A stretch of 64,000 nt of DNA from Sclerurus mexicanus (GCA_013396755.1 VWZF01005531.1:1346328-1410327); one strand, 5' to 3'. Counted from the stretch's first letter, positions 52,001 to 59,500 are shown. Numbers and translations are program-made. Notes: generated from the letters alone by a model not told the origin.

Positions 52001-53595
52001 CCATTAATTTGTTGCTGTTACTCTTGCAATCGATTGTAGGCATGTGCATGATAATGAAATTGTTTCTACAAGTGAAATGCATGACCTGCTTTAGTGGGTT
52101 TGCTCCTCAAGAGCATCCAAAGCTTTTCTACTGTTTCAAGCAGCAAGAAGAAGCTGTTGATTCCTGCTGGGCTGCAGCATTCACCTCCCAGGAGAGGATA
52201 AATCAGGTTACACTGTAGCTCCCAAACAATCTATAGGATTTTTCACTCTTTTCGAGTTCAGGGTCAGTTATTTTCTATTGGGTGTATCCATGCATCTCAT
52301 AGAAGGTAACCGGATTATACAGATTCTACTAAAGGGATAATAGGATTTTATGTGTGTAAAGAATGGCAGCTGAAAAGAAATATCTTGACATGCCAGCAGA
52401 ACAAGGTCCACTGAGTGAATCGTGAACACAGATCTAGCATGCCATAATTTAAAAAAGAAAATTGTATTTTAATAGCAGGATCACTGCTTCTAATTGTAAC
52501 TCCATGGTTATGTGTCTGTAATTTAAAACACTGAGGATATGACTTATGGAATAGAAATCAGATAAGCGTCATTCTATCAATGAATGAATCCTAGCAATTA
52601 GCTCCCTGCCCCAGTCTGCATCGGGAAATCCTCCCTTGGAAAGGAGGGAATTAATATTCTACACGTATCTCCTGCAAAACTAGGGTTTACAGAGCAAGAT
52701 GGTTTCTCAAAGATACAATTCATGAAGTCCTATAAAAATGACTTTTTGATGAAGAATTCTAAGCCATCCTTTTACATTCATAGTGTTAAAAAGATATCAA
52801 TGTGAGATTTAGTTACTTAAATAGTTATAGGATTAATCTGTGAGACACAAAGCTGTTCTGGCATTCAAACTGTTCTCTATTTAGTGGTGTGCACGTGGAC
52901 AGCTAAACTCCTTAGGGCAGACAAAATAAGGGGCAGAAAAAGGGGAGTCTTACATATATTCACAGAGAATAGCTCTTGCTTTTGAAATTTGTATCGCCAG
53001 TTACATTTCAATAGCTTTTTCAGTGCACACCAAATGCTCACCTCTTACTCCTGTCAACCTCATCTCGTTTTTAAAATTTTACAATAGCGGCTTCCTATAT
53101 GCACTGAAAACATTGTCAGCTTCACAGTTGCTATAAAGACCCGTATCAACAGGAAGGAGCAGTTGGGCATACAGTGAATCTGTTCTTAAGCAGCTAACAA
53201 AGAGACAAAGGGAAGAAAAAGAAAGGAAAGGGGTCTGCAATGTGTTGGTGCTCACACGTGTGTGGGCTTAATACTGCCCCATTCGCTCTAACTTTGGGAT
53301 AAAATCCCAGCTCTGAAACCAGATAAAGCCACACCACTGACTTCCCTGTAAATAGCAACCTCCTATCTCCCAGCTACATACATTTGAGATGCTGCACAAA
53401 ATGTGGACAAACTTTTTACGGATTTCACATGAGAATTTTTAATTAAGAGAGAAATACAGCAGCACCAACATAACATATGGCACATTACTTGGTACTTACC
53501 AGGTATGTAGTTGCACAGTCTCTCCACGGCTGCCTTTACTGTACTGTTGTGCCATTGTGCAAGCTGTTCGATTACAGACACCACGAGCACGCATC
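3943..53595 (-). CDS. AOAH: Acyloxyacyl hydrolase, 19 internal coding exons (human exons 2-20 equivalent)
   Basis: AOAH is a lysosomal/secreted GDSL-type lipase of macrophages, dendritic and NK cells. It hydrolyses the acyloxyacyl-linked secondary fatty acids of lipid A and so inactivates LPS. Nineteen exons on the minus strand join in phase to about 489 codons without a stop. Domains in order: saposin-B domain (exons 2-4), linker and subunit-cleavage region (5-6), Asp/Asn-rich metal-binding-like segment (8-10), then the catalytic domain with GDSAG (exon 11), IGND (exon 15) and DGFH (exon 20). Length and order match human residues about 43-533, with no net indel visible if the upstream acceptors of exons 4 and 11 are used. 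Several N-glycosylation sequons are visible (HNST, NTT, NST, NIS, NGS, NET, NLT). Exon 1 with the signal peptide and exon 21 lie outside the window. All introns are GT-AG. The family assignment is secure; exon numbers rely on recall of the human gene. Confidence 0.97.
4020..7722 (-). other. AOAH: AOAH intron 19
   Basis: This is a 3.7-kb non-coding intron. It holds one degraded sense-strand CR1 fragment (about 6518-6675) and short A/T runs. Nothing else was recognised. Confidence 0.85.
6518..6675 (+). mobile_element. CR1 LINE fragment, 3' end missing
   Basis: The sequence from 'ggccagggctggagctcc' through 'gcctatgaggatggagcc' to 'ggagattcc' follows the end of CR1 ORF2 and the start of its 3' region in sense orientation. 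It is divergent, has internal deletions and stops before the terminal ATTCTATG repeats. It lies in AOAH intron 19, antisense to the gene. Confidence 0.75.
7723..7819 (-). CDS. AOAH: AOAH exon 19: SEKFTNFDIFYMDF segment
   Basis: This exon is 97 nt, phase 0 in and phase 1 out. It encodes RALQLSNVLKEIARSEKFTN then FDIFYMDFPLRQ, equal to human residues about 476-507. It is too interrupted downstream to give a long open frame but is clear in translation. The acceptor is TTTTTGCAG and the donor A|GTAAGT. Confidence 0.97.
7820..9400 (-). other. AOAH: AOAH intron 18
   Basis: This is 1.6 kb of non-coding sequence. A 166-codon minus-strand open frame (8836-9336) lies inside it but has no homology I recognise and no flanking splice logic. 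Confidence 0.85.
9401..9460 (-). CDS. AOAH: AOAH exon 18: VSPCSGWLTPNETL segment
   Basis: This exon is 60 nt, phase 0 at both ends. It encodes VSPCSGWLTPNETLRNLTSE, equal to human residues about 456-475. It carries two sequons (NET, NLT) and a conserved Cys likely paired with that of exon 17 (inference). The acceptor is CCTGCCCAG and the donor GAG|GTAAGT. Confidence 0.97.
9541..9599 (-). CDS. AOAH: AOAH exon 17: QLN..YSFLDCLQ segment
   Basis: This exon is 59 nt, phase 1 in and phase 0 out. It encodes QLNGDVTYSQIYSFLDCLQ, aligned gap-free to human residues about 437-455. Only an 80-nt intron separates it from exon 18, the shortest intron in the window. The acceptor is TTTGCAG and the donor CAG|GTAAGG. 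Confidence 0.96.
9600..12233 (-). other. AOAH: AOAH intron 16
   Basis: This is 2.6 kb of non-coding sequence. No repeat family was recognised. Confidence 0.85.
12234..12406 (-). CDS. AOAH: AOAH exon 16: largest internal exon, LPNGSHVIL..LWDNLH
   Basis: This exon is 173 nt, phase 2 in and phase 1 out, 57 whole codons. It begins NRDTLAHMTTPKEML and contains SRLPNGSHVILTGLVDG and FLWDNLHDRYHPL. It is very close to human residues about 379-436, with a conserved NGS sequon. It was the anchor for recognising the gene. The acceptor is CTTCTTTAG and the donor G|GTAAAT. Confidence 0.98.
12671..13223 (+). mobile_element. Solo LTR of an avian endogenous retrovirus
   Basis: The element starts tgttgtgggttaacccc and ends near ctggccaggcctagcaca, giving the TG...CA ends expected of an LTR, about 550 bp long. 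The start, the central tgacccctcccagcc / ttgtgcaccccca part and the gaaaattaactccatcc end match an LTR type I recall as common in neoavian genomes. No internal viral genes flank it, so it is a solo LTR left by recombination. It is antisense to AOAH. No clear target-site duplication could be seen, probably because of age. Confidence 0.8.
15794..15865. repeat. (TTTTG)n / T-G-rich simple repeat
   Basis: Irregular T/G runs pass into a regular ttttg repeat from about 15833 to 15865. It lies in AOAH intron 15. On the gene's strand it reads as an A/C-rich tract. Confidence 0.9.
16838..16902. repeat. Pyrimidine tract followed by purine/G-rich tract
   Basis: A T/C run (about 16838-16859) switches abruptly to an almost pure G/A run (16860-16902). 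The latter includes four GGG blocks (16880-16901) with short loops that fit a G-quadruplex motif on the plus strand. Confidence 0.75.
18378..18452 (-). CDS. AOAH: AOAH exon 15: IGND catalytic block
   Basis: This exon is 75 nt, phase 2 in and phase 2 out. It encodes LARNQLLDNPAIVIYATIGN then DVCN. The AIVIYAxIGNDVC strand-loop is the block III region of SGNH hydrolases, whose Asn helps form the oxyanion hole (human about Asn373). The acceptor is TATCTTTTAG and the donor GG|GTAAGG. Confidence 0.96.
18453..18936 (-). other. AOAH: AOAH intron 14
   Basis: This is 484 nt of non-coding sequence. Nothing was recognised. Confidence 0.88.
18937..18973 (-). CDS. AOAH: AOAH exon 14: 37-nt micro-sized exon
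   Basis: This exon is only 37 nt, phase 1 in and phase 2 out, encoding GSSGNLLDLIK between split Gly and Ser codons. It aligns with human residues about 341-353 (shared SS-NL-I-S). It is too short to stand out on its own. Both splice sites (GATCAG, AG|GTGAGT), the two matching phases and the exact human length support it. Confidence 0.92.
18974..21053 (-). other. AOAH: AOAH intron 13
   Basis: This is 2.1 kb of non-coding sequence. The plus-strand open frame at 19858-20295 (145 codons) has no recognisable domain and lies wholly inside the intron. Confidence 0.85.
21054..21136 (-). CDS. AOAH: AOAH exon 13: SLYLRLRKRNRCNHRD segment
   Basis: This exon is 83 nt, phase 2 in and phase 1 out. It encodes GWTDSLYLRLRKRNRCNHRD then LQNISQN, equivalent to human residues about 314-340. 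The basic RLRKRN run, the CNHRD motif and an NIS sequon are conserved. The acceptor is TTTATTTCAG and the donor G|GTATGT. Confidence 0.96.
21137..23461 (-). other. AOAH: AOAH intron 12
   Basis: This is 2.3 kb of non-coding sequence with an A/T low-complexity tract at about 22735-22772. No other element was recognised. Confidence 0.85.
22735..22772. repeat. A/T low-complexity tract
   Basis: Mixed A and T runs only, including a 10-12 base T run. Intronic. Confidence 0.85.
23462..23553 (-). CDS. AOAH: AOAH exon 12: NELDWPQ segment of catalytic domain
   Basis: This exon is 92 nt, phase 0 in and phase 2 out. It encodes KSFANLPMAFSNELDWPQFS then EMTGFLNSTI. It equals human residues about 283-312 with conserved NELDWPQ and TGFL. 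A new-looking NST sequon is present. In GDSL enzymes block II supplies an oxyanion-hole Gly; the TGFL region is a candidate by position only. The acceptor is TCTCTTTCAG and the donor GG|GTAAGC. Confidence 0.96.
28018..28140. repeat. A/T-rich low-complexity block
   Basis: About 120 bp dominated by variants of aaatata / atgtaaa with almost no G or C. Probably decayed simple sequence. Confidence 0.7.
29787..29910. repeat. (ATC/ATT)n degenerate trinucleotide repeat
   Basis: It begins with a clean tcatcatcatcatca run and continues as imperfect ATC/ATT triplets for over 100 bp. It looks like an expanded then degraded trinucleotide microsatellite. Confidence 0.8.
31035..31129 (-). CDS. AOAH: AOAH exon 11: catalytic serine block GDSAG
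   Basis: This exon is 95 nt, phase 1 in and phase 0 out. It encodes RGVVLLGDSAGAHFHIPPEW then MTVTQMSA. GDSAG is GDSL/SGNH block I; its Ser corresponds to human Ser263, the nucleophile. The chosen TTAATTAG acceptor gives the human length. An alternative in-frame acceptor 6 nt downstream (TTCAG, exon start 31123) would drop two residues. The donor is GCG|GTGAGG. This is the most GC/CpG-rich exon of the gene. Confidence 0.96.
31130..32204 (-). other. AOAH: AOAH intron 10
   Basis: This is 1.1 kb of non-coding sequence. Nothing was recognised. A branch-point-like CTAAC lies about 20 nt before the exon 11 acceptor pair. Confidence 0.88.
32205..32253 (-). CDS. AOAH: AOAH exon 10: GVDPKDG segment
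   Basis: This exon is 49 nt, phase 0 in and phase 1 out. It encodes GVDPKDGIPYEEKFCK and the first base of the next Gly codon, nearly identical to human residues about 235-250. DPKDG continues the acidic metal-binding-like series. The acceptor is CTCCAACAG and the donor AAAG|GTAAAT. Confidence 0.96.
32254..32677 (-). other. AOAH: AOAH intron 9
   Basis: This is 424 nt, AT-rich and non-coding. Nothing else was recognised. Confidence 0.88.
32678..32726 (-). CDS. AOAH: AOAH exon 9: NWD..SDSNCNGIW segment
   Basis: This exon is 49 nt, phase 2 in and phase 0 out. It encodes PDNWDAKSDSNCNGIW after a split Arg, equivalent to human residues about 218-234 with no length change. The DSNCNG core is conserved and resembles a calcium-binding loop. 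The acceptor is TGTTTTAG behind an unusually long T-rich tract made of a 21-bp tandem repeat. The donor is TGG|GTAAGT. Confidence 0.95.
32727..33905 (-). other. AOAH: AOAH intron 8
   Basis: This is 1.2 kb of non-coding sequence. Its 3' end holds the 21-bp tandem repeat at 32748-32789. Confidence 0.88.
32748..32789. repeat. 21-bp tandem duplication next to exon 9 acceptor
   Basis: Two adjacent copies of aaagagaaaataaagtaaaa plus one base occur, differing only in the last base. On the AOAH strand this is a T/C-rich tract about 20 nt upstream of the exon 9 acceptor, extending the polypyrimidine tract. Confidence 0.9.
33906..33976 (-). CDS. AOAH: AOAH exon 8: GYHWRGRDCN segment
   Basis: This exon is 71 nt, phase 0 in and phase 2 out. 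It encodes TLRGYHWRGRDCNDKNTTVY then PGR, almost identical to human residues about 195-218. It contains an NTT sequon that human has not in the same form. The DCND motif begins an Asp/Asn-rich run like those that bind calcium in extracellular proteins. The calcium role is inferred, not visible. Confidence 0.96.
33977..34469 (-). other. AOAH: AOAH intron 7
   Basis: This is 493 nt of non-coding sequence. Nothing was recognised. Confidence 0.88.
34470..34530 (-). CDS. AOAH: AOAH exon 7: large subunit N-terminal part
   Basis: This exon is 61 nt, phase 2 in and phase 0 out. It encodes VLRNKLPFEDFDGDKFSTFP after a split Tyr codon, equivalent to human residues about 174-194 (shared PF-D-D-DK-S-FP pattern). 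The acceptor is TTTTTTACAG and the donor CCA|GTAAGC. Its Asp-rich part leads into the metal-binding-like segment of exons 8-10. Confidence 0.93.
34531..36488 (-). other. AOAH: AOAH intron 6
   Basis: This is 2.0 kb of non-coding sequence. Overlapping open frames at 35791-36160 on both strands have no recognised homology. Confidence 0.85.
36489..36559 (-). CDS. AOAH: AOAH exon 6: small/large subunit junction
   Basis: This exon is 71 nt, phase 0 in and phase 2 out. It encodes KSFMGFSSICAFPLLANLCE then KIK, aligned to human residues about 151-173 including both cysteines. In the human enzyme the precursor is cut in this stretch to give the small and large subunits. The human Arg at about position 154 is Met here. 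The acceptor is CTCTCCAG and the donor TA|GTATGT. Confidence 0.92.
36560..42125 (-). other. AOAH: AOAH intron 5
   Basis: This is 5.6 kb of non-coding sequence. A possible ancient interspersed repeat lies near 37.44-37.62 kb. Nothing else was recognised. Confidence 0.85.
37440..37620. repeat. Possible ancient amniote interspersed repeat
   Basis: The stretch 'aagatagtccctgcccta' followed by a degenerate 'acattgcaaccc' resembles a phrase I recall from old, widely shared amniote repeats. It is too diverged to name a family. The borders are guesses. Confidence 0.3.
42126..42185 (-). CDS. AOAH: AOAH exon 5: linker after saposin domain
   Basis: This exon is exactly 60 nt, phase 0 at both ends. It encodes VGLSTAIKKARRIMKTSKDL, aligned without gaps to human residues about 131-150 (conserved KAR and final L). 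It is divergent in sequence. Confidence comes from the strong CTCCCCTAG acceptor, the CTG|GTAAGA donor, the matching length and phase, and its position between exons 4 and 6. Confidence 0.9.
42186..47746 (-). other. AOAH: AOAH intron 4
   Basis: This is 5.6 kb of non-coding sequence, including a short telomere-like run at 46348-46363. Open frames near 43.0-43.5 kb on both strands sit in a GC-richer patch without homology. Confidence 0.85.
46348..46363. repeat. Short interstitial telomere-like run (CCCTAA)
   Basis: ccctaaccctaaccct gives about 2.6 perfect copies of the vertebrate telomere hexamer (C-rich strand on plus). It is very short, so chance or a small repair insertion are both possible. 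Confidence 0.7.
47747..47846 (-). CDS. AOAH: AOAH exon 4: end of saposin-B domain
   Basis: This exon is 100 nt, phase 2 in and phase 0 out. It encodes IARKMNADVVCHSLKLCKQ followed by DPGQPLCHLYPPPK. Three cysteines complete the saposin-B set. The chosen acceptor TTTCCTTCAG restores the human length. A second in-frame acceptor 9 nt downstream (GCCAG, exon start 47837) would remove three residues. The donor is AAAG|GTGAGT. Confidence 0.94.
47847..48942 (-). other. AOAH: AOAH intron 3
   Basis: This is 1.1 kb of non-coding sequence. Nothing was recognised. Confidence 0.88.
48943..49003 (-). CDS. AOAH: AOAH exon 3: saposin-B domain, middle
   Basis: This exon is 61 nt, entered at phase 1 and left at phase 2. 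With the split codon it reads EKLQGFCYLLAELYGSHIAE, aligning with the human stretch around residues 75-95 (shared EKL, CYL and GS spacing). It is divergent from human, but phase, length and the single cysteine fit. The acceptor is TTTTTCTAG and the donor CT|GTAAGT. Confidence 0.9.
49004..53499 (-). other. AOAH: AOAH intron 2
   Basis: This is 4.5 kb of non-coding sequence. No repeat or exon was recognised. Confidence 0.85.
53500..53595 (-). CDS. AOAH: AOAH exon 2: start of saposin-B domain
   Basis: This exon is 96 nt, phase 1 in and phase 1 out. It reads GCVLVVSVIEQLAQWHNST and ends at NYIPG, matching human residues about 43-75. It carries two saposin-B cysteines and an HNST glycosylation sequon. 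The donor is G|GTAAGT. The acceptor is odd: its pyrimidine tract is a (TTTG)n microsatellite ending in GAAG. Saposin-B domains in AOAH bind lipid and help present LPS to the catalytic subunit. Confidence 0.95.
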
Positions 53596-53598
53596 CTT

Positions 53599-53620
53599 CA
53601 AACAAACAAACAAACAAAAA
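53599..53620. repeat. (CAAA)n microsatellite forming the exon 2 polypyrimidine tract
   Basis: Four to five caaa units abut the exon 2 acceptor. On the AOAH strand they read (TTTG)n directly before GAAG at the splice site. Confidence 0.9.
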
Positions 53621-55267
53621 GTGCAAATGTGGTTATCTGTGAAGTGTGATGAAGCACCCTGTGGCACAAAAATATTTCAGGCACCGTTGGGCATTTCATT
53701 TCTTGAGATGTTCCATGGCAGATAAGTGTTCGAGAGGAAAAAATGTTTGTGAATTTCTGTCTTAATGGGAACCCTCTAAGTTATGACAGAGAGGATGTTG
53801 ATGCCAGAGGAGCACACAGAACAGCCTGGCTTTTACAGCACTGTGTGGTGCTCCGGGAAAAATGACTCTGTTCTTTCAAGGCTGAAAATCAAGGAGTGAG
53901 GGGGACAGCCACTGCTACAGCTGCCTGCTTGGCCACCTGCTTTCTTGTTATTTCTTACAAAGAAAAAGAGGCTCAGGTCTGTGCTTGGTAGGATTTTATA
54001 CCTCTCCACACAAGCCACATAGAGAGGTACCAAAACTGGAAAACAAGTCGTTGTGACTGTCTACAGAAGAGACATCACACCGCACGTGTATGTGCTGGCA
54101 ACGACAAAGCACCCATGGCATCATTTCTTCACAGGCTTTCCTCTGAAGCTCAGCAGTGCTCAGCACACACTGAGCTTCTGGGCCCAGTTACACATGTGCT
54201 AAAGCCAAAACGTCCTCAGAGTTCGTGCTGCTCCGCTTCTGTGGTTGGAAAGAAACCACTTCCTATGACCTACGAAGCTGCTTCTTTCTCATCACTGATC
54301 TGGGTGTCAACAGGGCTACTGCGTAGTTGCTCCTGGGACTAGCTATGGCTGAGGCTCACAAAATTGCACACTGGTGAAGTGTTTCTTGAGATCTGTGGCA
54401 CTTTTCCTGTTGTTTTGGGGATTAAATAGGTTCAGTGTGGTCCCCACACAACAGTCATTCAAAATCCACACGATGAGCATTCATTTCAAGTCAATTTTAA
54501 ATTGCTGTAGGTCAGCATTGTGCTTTCTCTGCAGTGGCTTCACAGTTTATTGAGGAAGACAGTTTTGGTGATGCAAAGACTGACTCTTGTAGTCAGATCT
54601 GGCAACCAGAGTGAGGTCCCTGCCTAGACTCAGGGGCTGTGTAAGGCAAGATGGTATCCCAGGGAGATAGGGTGCCAGTTTCCAGCAGCCTGGGTGAAGA
54701 TTTCTTTTTGAAATCTTGGTAGCTGAAGTCTGTTTTCTCTTCTCTGCAAGAAATCTCAGCTCTCAGACTTGCTCTGACACAGTCCAGAAATGGAGGTGAG
54801 CTGCAGCAATTTGATGTGGCTGCAGACTTACCTTCTTCCAAAGCTCAAGAGCATTAATGCTCAGGTTTTCAGACTGGCATAACTCTTCAAAGTGAGCTTT
54901 TAAATTCCATCCAAGCACCTATATGCTATTAAATCAAAGTGCTGTTTTTCAACATAAATAACTTTGATGCTTCTATGGATCAAGTAGCAAGTAAAAGAGA
55001 AGGTAGTACAATTGGAACTTGCTGTAAGACCAGTATTTTTGAGTCTTCTATTACTTCTTCTACCTCAAATACCATAATCCAGTGGAAATTACAGTGAACT
55101 TGTCCCCTCTTTTGCAGGGATAAAAGCCCACTTCTCCATACTTATTAAATAAAATACTCATTCAAGATCTTCTGCAGAATGATTTATAAAGCATGCTAAG
55201 AGCCATTACCTTCAGTCAGACTGAAAAAATAGGAGAATAAATGGAGACAGATACAACCAAAGAAATT

Positions 55268-55318
55268 CTTTCTTCCTTCTCCCCCTCCCTCCTACCCACC
55301 CCTACACTTCACCCCTCC
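55268..55318. repeat. Pyrimidine-rich tract
   Basis: About 50 bp almost only C and T on the plus strand (ttctttcttccttctccccc and onward to cacccctcc). On the AOAH strand it is purine-rich. Confidence 0.75.
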
Positions 55319-55539
55319 AAATAGCCAGAGGCTAGCTAGCCCAAGGAATTAACAGCTCATTAAAAACAGAATAACTCATAGAGAAAAAAAAAAAAGATTA
55401 CAATAATAAAGACATAAAGGAAAAGTACAGAGGACATCCAAGATGAAGGGCAAAGCATGTTCAGGACTTGGGCTGGAAGAACAGACCAGGCCCATCTGCA
55501 CCAGTTTTAAACACTAGCAGGTGCCTTAGCACAGCCTTA

Positions 55540-55815
55540 TCATAGAATCACACAACAGTTTGGGTCAGAACAGACCTTCAACGTCCATCTAGTCCAAACC
55601 TGCTGCAATGAGCAGGGACATCTTCAACTAGATCCAGTGTCTTGGACACCCATTCAAGCTGACCTTGAATGTTTCCAAGGATGGGGCATCCATCAGTTCC
55701 CTGGGTAACCTGTGTCAGTGTTTTACCACTCTCATTGTAAAAAGCTCCTTTCTTATATCTAATCTAAAGTAAGCCCCTTTTAGTTTAAAGCCATTACCCG
55801 TTGTCCTATCCCATC
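55540..55815 (-). mobile_element. CR1 LINE 3' fragment
   Basis: The fragment starts with tcatagaatcacac (antisense of the CR1 3'-terminal ATTCTATG repeat). It continues through cttcaacgtccatctagtcc, ggatggggcatccatca and the 'agccattacccgttgtcc' part, all typical CR1 3' landmarks. It is 5'-truncated and diverged, in the same orientation as AOAH. Confidence 0.92.
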
Positions 55816-56391
55816 CCCAGGTGGTGCTTGTGCTAGGGACCAGTCCCCGGAGCACATCTGGATGAGGACACTCAGTTGATGGTGAGTCAGGGGAGAAGGG
55901 GGGAAGTTGAGGAGTGAAAGAGACTTCAGCTTTTGGGGTGGAAACCATGCCGTGCAGTGGGTTCAGAGACAGAAAACAGGCCCTGCCTGCTTTGCTGGGG
56001 TAGTGTGGGCATAGCCATGCTGGACTAACCCCATCCTTTAGCACTGAGATGGCAGTGCACACCCTCGAGACACACTGTAACACGTCCAAAAGGCATTACA
56101 TAACTTAGTCCTTAGAAGGCTATATTATTAACACACACGTGCAACCTACAGACAACAAAAACTACCCTTCCCCTGACATCTATGTCTATTTCTGAGCCTG
56201 GAGGCTCAGAAAATTACCTCAATGATGACTTAATCACAGATTCTTTCCTTGCCTTCCTTTCTACTCATACCAAGGTCAAGCACTCACCTAACAATCTCAC
56301 TGTCTAGAAGTCAAAAAGACAAAAAGGAGTGCAAGAAGAAAGACAGGAAGGAGTTAGCCCTTTGATATTTTCCAAAGTGCCCAGCTTTTGG

Positions 56392-56407
56392 TTTTTTTTT
56401 TTTTTTT
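56392..56407. repeat. T homopolymer (16 nt)
   Basis: An uninterrupted run of T. About 40 bp further on, 'cagaatcataggattat' faintly resembles a CR1 3' tip, but too little remains to call it. Confidence 0.85.
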
Positions 56408-59385
56408 AACCTCTCACTCTTTTTGCACCATGAGCTTGAGGAATCTACAGAATCATAGGATTATTTATGTTGGAGCTCAGTCTCAACTATGGCAGCAGAG
56501 GGAAGTGTCTCTTTGCCTGTGCTGGGTAACCCAGTTCTCCTGCTCCTGCTCCTGCACCTGCAGAAAAAGGGGCTTATGGACAAACAGCTCAAAATCCCAA
56601 AAGTTAAGCTAAGGATAAAAATAAAAGCTAAGGATAAAAATACCCTTGGTGTTCCCATTGTCTCTGTTACACAGGAAGACAGTCTCCACTGAAGATACGA
56701 GTTTCTCTCTCATGTTTGTCAAAGTACCACAGAGGGAATGAGAAACAAAAAAGCTATTTTTGGTTCAGTTTTGCCAAACAGAAACAGAATTATTAATCAC
56801 AAACACAATCATGTGGATAACACCACTCAAAGAGCAGCCTCCTGGCAATTAAATGAAAATTTTTCATGTTGATTAAGTCAGATAGACACCTTTGTGTCTA
56901 TTGAACCAGGCCCAAAGGGAGGTCTGCTTCACACAAGGATTAACGGAGCCATCTCTGAGTTTGTGCAGTGCTTAACTCAGTACCTGGGGCTACTACGTGC
57001 TATATGAATATAAATAACAATAATAATAGCCTGACTACTTGGGATAAACCCACAGAGCTGAGCTTCAGAATGTTTGCTCTCGTAAACTCATCTTCACTAT
57101 CACAGAGAGGATGTTTCTGTTCATGGTATTACACCTTCCCCACTTTGATTATTCAAATGCTAGCCCCCTTGAGTGCACTTATTCCAGACAAAAAACCATT
57201 ATGCTTCATGAGACAGGCTGATAAAGAGAGTCTTGACTGATTTTCAGAAGGGCCTGCCGTTCCAGTTGGGGCATCCTCAGGCACTGTGGCTGAAGTCTCC
57301 AGACCTGAATTTGGGGAGTCTCCCTGCCCCCTGGTGGGAAAGGTGCTCCCCAGGAACACAAGGCACCAACATGAGCCATTGGCTGGTCTGGCCTCTGTTT
57401 TCCCCATCTACCAGGGCTTTTATCAACTGCCCTTGGTCCATCTCTCTTTACTCCTCGTGGTCTGCTGGCACCTCTTATTGCCATGCCATGGGCTGTGCCA
57501 AAGCCTTTCATTTAGAATGATGTCATCAGGAGCAGCTTTTGGGCTGGAGATTGCAAATTACTCAGGGAAAAAGGTTGAATCCTGTGAGGAAGAAAGAGGA
57601 AACCCACCTAGACTCCACAGTAATTCTGATTTATCCTCTAGGAGAACCTATCTCAGGGCTATAGGTAAAACTTCAAGGGGTTACCATCTATAAATTCAAG
57701 TTAACTCAGACTATCCTTGCTCCTACTACAAACCTGCTCTCTTTTTAATCAAATGTATCATCTTTCTCTGGATTTAGTGGCAGGAAAAGAAATACTAACC
57801 AGTTATCCTAGCCTTTAATGGGTCTTAATTCTGCTGGCTAAAAATGGAAAATAATTACTTAGCTAAAAAGGGCAGAGTGTAAAAATCTCACCGCTTTAAT
57901 TACTTATGATATCTGCAAAATTACAAACTTTTTAGTACTCTGGCATGAGTAGAAAACACATCCAGATCTGGCCAATCATTACAGCTATTGCTTGCTTTTA
58001 ATTTCCTTGATATTAAGATGTGATTTATTTCTTATCATGAGCTGGGCATATGTAACCCACTGTAAATAGGCTTCGTCATTAAAAAGAGCTCTGAATTTGT
58101 TCATAGTTGCACACAATTTTCTTTTAGAAACAAGTTTCAATAAATTGACTCTGCTGTCTCACTTCAATAATAGGTTTCAATACCCTGAAAGGCTGAAGAA
58201 TGTTTTCTCTGGAAGAACTTCATTGGCATTACAACACCTACCAGCCATTAGAAACTAGACTGGTATTAATAAAGTGCCTGTCTCTTTTAGCAATACTTTA
58301 TGCCATCTGCTATTAATTTCTGAAGAGACAAGACAAGACCATAACCATTTTGCTCAGCAGCACTGAGGTGAAAACTCACATGTCAGGAAGTACTTCTTTC
58401 CATGTATTTGAAAGTAGTGTGTAATAATAAAATGACATTTCCAATAAGCTCAGGGGAAAAAATCATACCCCAATAATAAAATCAAAGCTAGAGGAATTCA
58501 TTTCTTAGCTGTGAAGCCTCTGGCAGTTTGAGCAGACTATTTAACTTAATCCACTTCTGCCACACAAGTTTGAAAGGCTCTATAATTAGAATTATACCTA
58601 GGGATGTCAAAAAATGTCTGGGTAGTGTAACCTGCCTCTCTAAGTTTCAGATTTGGAGGTATATTTGTCTGAGCAAAACTGTTAAATTGGATTTCTGGCA
58701 CCTGACACATCCTCTTTTGCCATCCTTTGCTCACGTTTCTGGGTGCTGGACTTCTTTCTCACCCCTCCAGCCATATCACTGTTCCTCAGCCATAAATTAA
58801 ATGTACCCACAGAGCACAAGGAGGAAATAAGTACAAAAAGCAGTCTTGGACACAAATAGCTCTCTGCAAACCCTGACAGCCAGGCTGTGGCCACCCTGCT
58901 TGCTCCTGGTGAAGCAGGAGCTGGAGCCTTGCTTGGTGAAGTGGCAAACCTCTGCCTCAAAAATCTGTCTGCAACAGCAATCCTCTGTATAAATGACCCC
59001 ATCTATCACATTCCTAGCTTTATATAGAAGATGAAGCCTTTCCAAAAACACAGGCTTTGCTTCTTCCATTTACAGATGATCCTAAACTCCAAGGCATCTC
59101 TTACAGCCTGCAGCTGAGGAGACCCCAGAGTCTGTCTGCAAAAAGCAATATTGCTACTCCTCATGCAGATGATGTTGTTAGGCATAAAAACACCTCTTTC
59201 CAAATTCATCCAATCCAGTTCCAGTTCAACCTGGAACAAGACATTCCTGTTTGAAATAAGAGCATTCCCATGAGGAACTAATAAGAAATCAGGTTTTCTC
59301 CTCTGAGATGGGGGCATCCATGTGAGATTCAGGTGCAGACAGACCATGGCTATGCAAAGTTACAATACAGGAATGTTTTCTTTTT

Positions 59386-59500
59386 CATAGAATTATAGAA
59401 TGGTTTGGATTGAAAGGGACCTTAAAGACCATCTAGTTACAACCACCCTCCCATGGGCAGGAGGGACACCTTCCACTAGACCAGGCTGCTCAAAGCAGTG
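59386..59500 (-). mobile_element. CR1 LINE 3' fragment (short)
   Basis: The start catagaattatagaatggt is followed by ttgaaagggaccttaaagac, catctagtta and cttccactagaccaggctgc, the standard antisense CR1 3' end. Only about 115 bp remain. It looks younger (closer to consensus) than the copy near 55.7 kb. Confidence 0.92.

Noticed and set aside
54833..54845. Strong minus-strand donor (G|GTAAGTC) considered as the end of AOAH exon 1
   Set aside because: In the required phase a stop codon occurs four codons before the donor, with no Met.
55715..56089. 124-codon minus-strand open frame with a plausible protein look
   Set aside because: Its C-terminal part is translated CR1 sequence (55540-55815), and the rest has no homology I recognise.
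56461..56658. Minus-strand frame with a hydrophobic N-terminus resembling a signal peptide
   Set aside because: The hydrophobic and Arg-rich parts come from short tandem repeats (aaaataaaagctaaggat-like and ctcctgctcctgct), with no donor in a suitable phase.
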